Below are positions 1 through 4,613 of a DNA stretch of 7,370 nt, in pieces. The stretch lies in contig JAKABK010000080.1 of NCBI GenBank assembly GCA_021796905.1, positions 1-7,370 of the forward strand. Direction: 5' to 3'. The stretch is from Actinomycetes bacterium. Its GTDB lineage: Bacteria; Actinomycetota; Acidimicrobiia; Acidimicrobiales; Palsa-688. A program made the translations under genes and the position numbers. Positions within the stretch are counted from its first letter, which is position 1, and each line of letters opens with the position of its first letter. A model generated the notes under the pieces. The model saw only the letters and a program-made list of their open reading frames with translations. It did not search any database and was not told the origin of the DNA.

Positions 1-106
1 CATCGCCGTTGCTGGGCGTCGCCACCTGCTGCGCCTCGCGACCCCCGACCGAAGCGTCATCGTGGCCGCCGAACTGACGTTCGCCCCAACGTCCTCCTTG
101 ACATAG
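1..106 (+). CDS. Possible C-terminal end of an unidentified + strand gene (partial)
   Basis: Reading from position 2, 34 codons are open up to a TAG at 104-106, giving a peptide ending in AELTFAPTSSLT. About 27 of the 34 codons end in G or C. The other two + frames look less gene-like: one stops near position 75, and the other has many A/T third positions. If real, this gene converges on the exporter gene, with only 5 bp between the two stop codons. No family can be recognised from such a short tail, and at this GC content a short open frame is expected by chance. The call is therefore tentative. Confidence 0.3.
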   Translation, partial: IAVAGRRHLLRLATPDRSVIVAAELTFAPTSSLT

Positions 107-111
107 GAGCT

Positions 112-1827
112 TCAGACAGCGCCGGGTGCCGTGCCCGGAGCCTTCAACAGGCCGGCCCGGGACGGGTGGGTGAGCTGCATCCGGCTGCGAGCCCCTTCCA
201 GCAGCGACGGGGAGGCACTCAGGTCCGTCAGGGCTGCCAGGAGCTCCTCGCCACCGATCTTCAGCAGCTCGCACCCCGACGTCGCCCGCACCGTCGCCGT
301 GCGCACCCCGCCGGCGAGCAGCCCGATCTCCCCGAAGTAGGTGCCGTCGCCCAGGTCCCGCAGGTGCCGCTGCGCGCCTCCGACCTCGCCCACCGCCGAA
401 ACGTCCAGCAACCCGCGCTCCACGACGTAGAAGGCGTCGGCCCGCTCCCCCTCGGCCACCACCACGGTCCCCGCAACAACCGAGAGCTCCTCCGCGTCGG
501 CAGCCAAGCGCTCCAAGGCGGCGCGGGTGGCGGACGCGAAGAGGTCGAGCCGTTCGAGGGTGGCGACACGCGGGGCGAGGATGGCGGCGCCCGCCGCGAT
601 CGCGTCGTCGTTGCGGCGCAAGGCAGGCAGTCCGAGGAGGCAGACCAGGGGCACACCGAGCCCGAAGACGAGCAGAGCCGGGTGCAGCCCGGCGCGCAAC
701 ACCAACGGCGCAACGAGAGCCCCCAGGCTGATGGCGCCGATCACCAGGGCGAAGAATGCCCCGAAGACCCTTGCCACCATGTCGCGGGGAACCGAGCGCT
801 GGAGGGCGGTGATCGCGAGGGTATCGACAACGAGGGTACCGGCGCCGCGCACCGCCTCGATGGCGAAGGCCACCAGCGGGCTGTGCACCACGACCAGCAG
901 GGCGGTCGGCAGGCAGTAGACGCCCATCGCCCCGACGATCCAGTAGGCCAGTCGGGGCTTGGCGGCTATGCGGTTCAGCACGGTGGCGCCAGCCAGGCCA
1001 CCCACCCCGAGCCCGGCGAGGAGGTAACCGTACCCGGAGGTCCCGGTGTGCAGCTGGCTGCTGGAGACGGCGACGAACAGAACGGTGTCGGTGCCGTAGA
1101 CAAAGCTGGCGACGACGCTGAAGCCGACGAACAGCGCGGCGGCACCCGAGCCGAGCACAGCCTTGAAGCCGTCGGCGACCTGGCGCAGCGCCCCGGCCCG
1201 GCCGCCGGCGGTGACGTCGCTCGGCTTGCTCCGGACGCGAATGGTGCGCACGACGAGGGCGGCGACGGCGAAGCTGGCGGCGTTTACCACCACCGCCGCG
1301 CCCGGGCCGGCGGCGATCAGCAGCACGGCACCGAGTGCCGGTCCTACGACGACCACCAGGTTGTCGATGGTGGCGCTGGCCCCGTTGGCCGCGGCCAGGT
1401 CGTCCTCGCCCACGACCTGGGGGATGACCGCGGCGACCGCCGGCTGGTAGGGGAGCCCGACGATCGAGGTGGCGGCCGCCAGCACGAGGGCCAGCCCGAC
1501 GGGACCGCCTGCGACGATCACAGCGGCGAGCGCGGCCTGTACGATCGTGGCTACGACGTTGACCCAGGTCATCAGGGCGACCCGCTCGAAACGCTCGGCG
1601 ACGACTCCGCCGTAGGCGCTCAGCAGCAGCGACGGGACGAACCGCCCGAGGGTCCCGGCGGCCACCCACGCCGCGGAGTGGGTGCGGTCGTAGAGGAAGG
1701 CAGCGAGGGCCACGTTGTAGGCCCACGAGCCGCTGTTGGAGATGATCTGGCCGGTGAGCAGTCTGCGCAGGTCACGACTGTGCAGCGCCGAGCGGTACCC
1801 GCCGACCCGCGACCCCTTCCCGGCCAC
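112..1827 (-). CDS. MFS exporter fused to a C-terminal cyclic-nucleotide-binding domain
   Basis: 571 aa integral membrane protein. Residues 1-405 form an MFS permease resembling the MFS_3/EntS-like drug and siderophore exporters. The N-terminal RDLRRLLTGQIISNSGSW segment and the loop GGVVAERFER (73-82), a form of MFS motif A, support this, as does the run of about 12 hydrophobic segments. Residues 424-535 form a cyclic-nucleotide-binding (CNB) domain. It has the EGERADAFYVVERG beta-roll and a phosphate-binding cassette FGEIGLLAGGVRTATV, in which Glu500 and Arg509 occupy the canonical ribose and phosphate contact positions. The start is GTG at 1827, supported by GAGGGG at 1838-1833 five bases upstream. 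A fused cytosolic CNB domain suggests that transport is gated by cAMP or another small ligand; this is inference. The substrate is unknown. The gene is divergent from the P450 gene across 383 bp. Confidence 0.92.
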   Translation of the reverse strand: MAGKGSRVGGYRSALHSRDLRRLLTGQIISNSGSWAYNVALAAFLYDRTHSAAWVAAGTLGRFVPSLLLSAYGGVVAERFERVALMTWVNVVATIVQAALAAVIVAGGPVGLALVLAAATSIVGLPYQPAVAAVIPQVVGEDDLAAANGASATIDNLVVVVGPALGAVLLIAAGPGAAVVVNAASFAVAALVVRTIRVRSKPSDVTAGGRAGALRQVADGFKAVLGSGAAALFVGFSVVASFVYGTDTVLFVAVSSSQLHTGTSGYGYLLAGLGVGGLAGATVLNRIAAKPRLAYWIVGAMGVYCLPTALLVVVHSPLVAFAIEAVRGAGTLVVDTLAITALQRSVPRDMVARVFGAFFALVIGAISLGALVAPLVLRAGLHPALLVFGLGVPLVCLLGLPALRRNDDAIAAGAAILAPRVATLERLDLFASATRAALERLAADAEELSVVAGTVVVAEGERADAFYVVERGLLDVSAVGEVGGAQRHLRDLGDGTYFGEIGLLAGGVRTATVRATSGCELLKIGGEELLAALTDLSASPSLLEGARSRMQLTHPSRAGLLKAPGTAPGAV

Positions 1828-1857
1828 TGCAGCCCCTCGCTCCCGTTGAGTCCTGGG

Positions 1858-1886
1858 ACACTATCCCTGGGCCCAGGCCCCGGCAA
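1858..1886 (-). promoter_or_regulatory. Candidate promoter of the MFS-CNB gene with an embedded palindrome
   Basis: On the - strand, TTGCCG (1886-1881) and TAGTGT (1863-1858) are separated by exactly 17 bases. This resembles a housekeeping sigma-70 type promoter (TTGnnn / TAnnnT). Transcription would begin near 1850, leaving a leader of about 22 bases that contains the GAGGGG ribosome-binding site. The spacer holds a perfect 12-bp palindrome (see separate entry). The promoter is predicted by eye only. Confidence 0.4.
1866..1877. promoter_or_regulatory. Perfect palindrome CCTGGGCCCAGG, possible operator
   Basis: The 12 bases CCTGGGCCCAGG equal their own reverse complement. They lie in the middle of the 17-bp spacer of the candidate exporter promoter, about 40-50 bases upstream of the GTG start. 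A dimeric regulator bound there would block RNA polymerase. GC-only palindromes of this size arise by chance fairly often in 70% GC DNA, so position is the main argument. Confidence 0.35.
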
Positions 1887-2169
1887 CCGGTCGGTAGGCG
1901 ACTCCCACGGTCATCCATCGAGGTGGGACGGGAGTGGTGAACCAGTGGGCTCTGACACCGAGGTGCGCCCGACCGGGCCGGTGGTGGGACATCCCGGCGC
2001 AAGGCGAGCCGCCCGGTGGCGCAGTCGACGCCGGAAAGCTCCCATCTTCGTGCGTCCGCCTCGCGCTCTTCCCGACCGACATGCCGCCACGAAGTCCGTT
2101 TCGTACTGGTACCCGGTCCTTCGTCTCTCGACATCTCGGAAGAGTTGCAGTGCCACCCTGTCCCGTGCG

Positions 2170-2191
2170 CGCCGCCACCACGGTGGCGGCG
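2170..2191. repeat. Perfect 10-bp-arm inverted repeat upstream of the P450
   Basis: The arms CGCCGCCACC (2170-2179) and GGTGGCGGCG (2182-2191) are exact reverse complements around a 2-base centre. As RNA this would form a very stable GC hairpin (9 pairs with a 4-base loop) ending about 15 bases before the Shine-Dalgarno-like sequence of the P450. It could be a DNA operator or a leader hairpin affecting translation. There is no following T run, so it is not a typical intrinsic terminator. Confidence 0.6.
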
Positions 2192-2205
2192 TGGCGACGA
2201 CAATG

Positions 2206-2214
2206 AGGAGGTGA
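2206..2214 (+). promoter_or_regulatory. Full-consensus Shine-Dalgarno AGGAGGTGA at the P450 start
   Basis: AGGAGGTGA is complementary to the 3' end of 16S rRNA over nine bases and is the best ribosome-binding site in the window. It overlaps the GTG at 2211, the in-frame start that best fits the P450 length. No in-frame ATG, GTG or TTG lies at the usual 5-9 base spacing downstream; the next in-frame GTG is at 2286. The motif is also inside a tiny frame, ATG AGG AGG TGA (2203-2214). Which codon is used is therefore unresolved. Confidence 0.5.
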
Positions 2215-3548
2215 GACCCGTTCGGGCGGCGAGTGCGTGGCAGAGGTGGGCCAACCTCCGACTGCTCACCGACCTGCCTGCCGCGGTGGACCGCCTGCAA
2301 CTCCGCGGTGGGGCCAGCCGGGTCGACCTCGGTCCTTGCCCGGTCGCCTACGTCGCCGAGCCCGAGCTCGCCCGGGCGGTGCTCGACACCCGGGTCGATG
2401 GGATCGCCGAGCGGGGCCGGTTCTACCGCGACGTCGCCCGGGTCATCGGGCACACCTCGCTGGTCACCGCAGAAGGCGACCTGCACCACCGGCTCCGCCG
2501 GGCGGTGGCGCCGGCGTTCCGGCCCGACGCGATCGCGGCGTACGCGCCCACGATGGTGGAGCGGGCCCGGGCTCTCGGCGCGACCTGGCCGGAGGGGGGT
2601 GAGGTGGCCGTGGACCGGGAGATGGCCCGCCTCGCCCTCGACATCGCCGCCCGCAGCCTGTTCGGAGCCGACCTCGGCGACGAGCTCGAGGACTTCTCCA
2701 CGGTGCTGCGCTCCGGAACCCGGATCTTCTACCGCGAGGCGCTGCCGACACGGCTGGCCGAAGCGCTCTGGTCGAGCCGGTGGAGTCCCGCCAACCGGCG
2801 CCTGGCGGCGTCCCGGGTCAGGATCGACGCTCTGGTGAAGCGGCTCGTGGCCGACAGACGCCGGGAGGTGCCCGACGGGGCTCCCCGGACCAACCTGCTC
2901 GACGCGCTCCTCGCCTGCCGGGATCCCGCCGGCCGACCGCTCGAAGACGACGAGATCCGCGACCAGGTCGTCACCTTCCTCTTCGCCGGCCACGAGACCA
3001 CAGCCCAAGCCCTCACCTGGGCGCTGGTCCTGCTCTCCTGTCATCCCGACGCCGGGGAGCGGCTCGTCGCGGAGGTCCACGCGACGAGCGGGCGCCGCCC
3101 TCCCGGACCGGCAGAGCTCCCCGGGCTCCGCTGGACCCGCGCGGTGGTCCGGGAGACGCTCCGGCTCTACCCGCCGGCGTGGTTCCTCAGCCGGGAGGCG
3201 TCCGCGGCGACCAGCCTCGCCGGCTGTCCGGTGCCCGCAGGCGCAATGGTGACCGTCAGCCCTCTCGGCATGCACCGCGACCCGGCCCACTGGGACCGAC
3301 CCGAGGCCTTCGACCCGGGCCGTTGGCTGGGCCCGGAGGAGCCCGGGGCGGCCTACCTGCCCTTCGGCCACGGGCGGCGCAACTGCATCGGCTCGTCGTT
3401 CGCCCTGGCCGAGCTGCCGCTCGTGCTCGCCGCGCTGCTCGGCGACTGGCGGATCGAGGTCCACCGGCCCGAGCTGGTGACCGCCAGGCCGAGCGTCACC
3501 CTCCGTCCCGCCGGCCGGGTCAGCGCGACCGTCCGGCGCCGGCGCTGA
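2211..3548 (+). CDS. Cytochrome P450 monooxygenase
   Basis: 445 aa from GTG 2211, a normal length for a soluble bacterial P450. All signature motifs are present. The I-helix AGHETT (259-264) carries the acid-Thr pair used in oxygen activation. The K-helix ETLR (Glu315, Arg318) gives the ExxR salt bridge. The heme loop FGHGRRNCIG (385-394) supplies Cys392 as the heme thiolate ligand. No signal peptide or N-terminal membrane anchor is seen. It should hydroxylate or oxidise an unknown substrate using electrons from a ferredoxin and ferredoxin reductase. No dedicated redox partner is adjacent; the Fe-S genes downstream belong to a separate divergent unit. The open frame extends upstream to a GTG at 2016, but that extra segment is Arg/Pro/Ser-rich, unlike P450 sequence, and contains the inverted repeat, so 2211 was preferred. 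The 3' end overlaps the convergent regulator by 29 bp. Confidence 0.95.
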   Translation: MRPVRAASAWQRWANLRLLTDLPAAVDRLQLRGGASRVDLGPCPVAYVAEPELARAVLDTRVDGIAERGRFYRDVARVIGHTSLVTAEGDLHHRLRRAVAPAFRPDAIAAYAPTMVERARALGATWPEGGEVAVDREMARLALDIAARSLFGADLGDELEDFSTVLRSGTRIFYREALPTRLAEALWSSRWSPANRRLAASRVRIDALVKRLVADRRREVPDGAPRTNLLDALLACRDPAGRPLEDDEIRDQVVTFLFAGHETTAQALTWALVLLSCHPDAGERLVAEVHATSGRRPPGPAELPGLRWTRAVVRETLRLYPPAWFLSREASAATSLAGCPVPAGAMVTVSPLGMHRDPAHWDRPEAFDPGRWLGPEEPGAAYLPFGHGRRNCIGSSFALAELPLVLAALLGDWRIEVHRPELVTARPSVTLRPAGRVSATVRRRR

Positions 3549-4497
3549 TCGCCCCGGCCCGCTCCTCCGCCACCCGGGCGAGCTGGCGGAGGAAGGAACG
3601 CAACGCGACCTGGGCGATCCGCTCCTCGGAGGAGCCCTCGGGGGGGCGGATCCGCCCAGTGAGGCGCACCTCGGTACGCCCGGGGGCGAGGCCGCGCGCA
3701 GACAGCTCCACGTCGGCGTGGGAACCACAGCCCCGGGCACCGCGCAGGCCGGACGCCTCCCAGGAGAGCCGACGGGCGAGGACCGGCCCACCGCCACCCG
3801 ACCCGGGGGCACCGGCCCGCTCGCCCGACCTGCCCGGCTCGACCGGACGGGAACGCACCGCGACCTTCATCGGCCCCCACGGGGACCCCGAGGGCAGCAC
3901 GCTCGAGCGGACGGCTTCGGCCTCGTCGTAGGCCCGGGCGATCAGTCCGGAGAGGAGCTCGTCGTCGCCGACTCCGGCGTCGACCGCGTCGAGACCGGCG
4001 TCGACGACCACCCGGTCGTCGACGGAGAGGTTGGTCCCGGGATTGCGATGGGGGTCGGGCGGCGCGGTGACGCCACCCTGCTCGAGCGCGGCGTCCCTGG
4101 CGGCGAGCTGCGAGAGGCTGGTGGATCCGAGAACCTCCCGGAGGGCGTCGGTCGCCGCCCGCCAGGTCTCGTGCAGCGGGCAGACCGCGTCCCACCGGCA
4201 CGGGCCGTCACCGAGCGCGCAGCGTTCGGCCCTCAACGGCCCCTCGCCCGCCTCGACCACCTCCACCAGGGAGATCGCGGCCGGGTCCCGCGACAGCCGG
4301 TACCCGCCGTCCTTACCCGACTTGGAGGTGGCCAGGCCGGCGCGGACCAGGTCGGCGAGGATCTGGGAGGCGAAGGTCTGGGGCACGCCCATCTCCGCGA
4401 CCACCTCCCGGATCTTGCGGGGCTCACCGGCGGGCCAGGCGCGTGCCAGCGACAGGGCGGAGCGCACCACGTAGTCCCCCCGCTTCGACAACGTCAT
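3520..4497 (-). CDS. Rrf2-family Fe-S transcriptional regulator with C-terminal SRPBCC-like extension
   Basis: 325 aa from ATG 4497, about twice the 140-165 aa usual for Rrf2 proteins. Residues 1-135 are a typical Rrf2 domain. It opens MTLSKRGDYVVRSALSLA, followed by a winged helix (about 26-70, including GKDGGYRLSRDPAAISLVEV) and Cys93, Cys100 and Cys106 with His109 three residues on. The layout C-x6-C-x5-C-PLH-xxW closely matches the cluster-binding region of IscR and NsrR, so a 2Fe-2S or 4Fe-4S sensor is likely. Residues about 165-312 are an extension. Its RRLSWEASG, DVELSARGL, GRTEVRLTGRIRPPEG and final amphipathic helix resemble SRPBCC (START-like) ligand-binding proteins; this assignment is from memory of the pattern and is tentative. 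Upstream in-frame starts exist (GTG 4578, ATG 4566, GTG 4503). ATG 4497 fits the family N-terminus and leaves the divergent promoter region non-coding. It probably represses itself or the + strand redox genes. Confidence 0.9.
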   Translation of the reverse strand: MTLSKRGDYVVRSALSLARAWPAGEPRKIREVVAEMGVPQTFASQILADLVRAGLATSKSGKDGGYRLSRDPAAISLVEVVEAGEGPLRAERCALGDGPCRWDAVCPLHETWRAATDALREVLGSTSLSQLAARDAALEQGGVTAPPDPHRNPGTNLSVDDRVVVDAGLDAVDAGVGDDELLSGLIARAYDEAEAVRSSVLPSGSPWGPMKVAVRSRPVEPGRSGERAGAPGSGGGGPVLARRLSWEASGLRGARGCGSHADVELSARGLAPGRTEVRLTGRIRPPEGSSEERIAQVALRSFLRQLARVAEERAGAISAGAGRSR

Positions 4498-4510
4498 GTT
4501 CACAGCAGCA

Positions 4511-4516
4511 AGTGTA
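4511..4516 (-). promoter_or_regulatory. Candidate -10 element of the Rrf2 regulator gene
   Basis: TACACT on the - strand matches TAnnnT and would start transcription near 4504. That leaves an almost leaderless mRNA beginning at or beside GTG 4503 / ATG 4497. No strong Shine-Dalgarno precedes either codon, which fits leaderless initiation, common in actinobacteria. The matching -35 position (GAGCGG) is poor, so support is weak. Confidence 0.25.
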
Positions 4517-4525
4517 GCCCCCAGC

Positions 4526-4554
4526 TTGACTTCCCGCTCGAGAGGGCTTACCGT
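4526..4554 (+). promoter_or_regulatory. Candidate promoter of the membrane Fe-S / FAD oxidoreductase operon
   Basis: TTGACT (4526-4531) and TACCGT (4549-4554) are separated by 17 bases, a good match to the actinobacterial sigma-70-like form. Transcription would start near 4561, giving a leader of about 53 bases before ATG 4614. The spacer holds a near-palindrome, CCCGCTCGAGAGGG (4533-4546), with one mismatched pair. The perfect palindrome at 4574-4590 lies just downstream of the predicted start, a typical place for a repressor to act. Confidence 0.45.
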
Positions 4555-4573
4555 AGGAGTGGACATGTAGTTA

Positions 4574-4590
4574 CCCACTTGACAAGTGGG
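4574..4590. promoter_or_regulatory. Perfect inverted repeat CCCACTT-GAC-AAGTGGG, probable operator
   Basis: Two exact 7-bp arms flank a 3-base centre. The site lies between the divergent Rrf2 gene and the membrane Fe-S gene, about 13-29 bases downstream of the predicted + transcript start and 24 bases before ATG 4614. Rrf2 dimers bind palindromic sites near their own genes, so this is the best candidate target for the neighbouring regulator. It is not an obvious copy of the known NsrR or IscR consensus. Confidence 0.55.
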
Positions 4591-4601
4591 ACGGATCCAA
4601 C

Positions 4602-4607
4602 GGAGAG
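4602..4607 (+). promoter_or_regulatory. Ribosome-binding site of the membrane Fe-S gene
   Basis: GGAGAG ends six bases before ATG 4614 and decides that start over the internal ATG at 4725 (residue 38), even though the first 37 residues are an Ala/Pro/Val-rich tail without clear domain content. Confidence 0.6.
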
Positions 4608-4613
4608 TGACCC

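Larger units (their letters stand above)
1828..2210. other. Divergent intergenic region between exporter and P450
   Basis: This 383-bp stretch separates the divergent exporter and P450 genes. It holds the candidate exporter promoter and palindrome near 1858-1886 and the inverted repeat at 2170-2191. Several open frames cross it on both strands, but none gives a recognisable protein, a good ribosome-binding site or a consistent gene-like composition. I see no convincing small gene. No clear -35/-10 pair for the P450 was found. The region is longer than the other gaps in the window, consistent with a regulatory role. Confidence 0.5.

Noticed and set aside
98..103. TTGACA near the left edge as a promoter element
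   Set aside because: No matching -10 at the right spacing, and it would point into the 3' end of the exporter gene on the opposite strand.
2170..2191. Inverted repeat as an intrinsic terminator
   Set aside because: No T run follows on either strand and it lies immediately upstream of the P450 start, so a regulatory role is more plausible.
1934..2206. 90-codon + strand open frame in the exporter-P450 gap
   Set aside because: Weak start context, Pro/Arg-rich sequence without a recognisable fold, and it runs through the perfect inverted repeat. No positive evidence for a gene.
2016..2210. N-terminal extension of the P450 to GTG 2016
   Set aside because: The added 65 residues are Ser/Arg/Pro-rich, unlike a P450 N-terminus or membrane anchor, and include the inverted repeat. 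A start at 2211 gives a normal length.
166..2214. 682-codon + strand open frame across the exporter gene
   Set aside because: Its translation is rich in Gly, Asp, Arg, Gln and His with no recognisable domain and it mirrors the exporter gene, whose product is clearly recognisable. It is an antisense shadow from GC bias.
1911..3812. 633-codon - strand open frame antisense to the P450
   Set aside because: Low-complexity Gly/Pro/Arg/Glu composition, no domain, and it runs through the intergenic region and the P450. The P450 motifs fix the true strand.
4555..4570. AGGAG followed by ATG TAG, a start-stop leader element
   Set aside because: The predicted transcript start near 4561 would leave the AGGAG outside the mRNA, so coincidence is more likely. 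It would matter only if the transcript starts further upstream.
4498..4578. N-terminal extension of the Rrf2 regulator to GTG 4578 or ATG 4566
   Set aside because: Rrf2 proteins normally begin right at the LSKRGDY segment, no Shine-Dalgarno supports the upstream codons, and the extension would cover the divergent promoter and reach the palindrome.
4579..4584. Perfect TTGACA as a -35 element on the + strand
   Set aside because: It is the core of the palindrome, no TAnnnT follows at 16-19 bases, and a start from it would fall inside the coding sequence.
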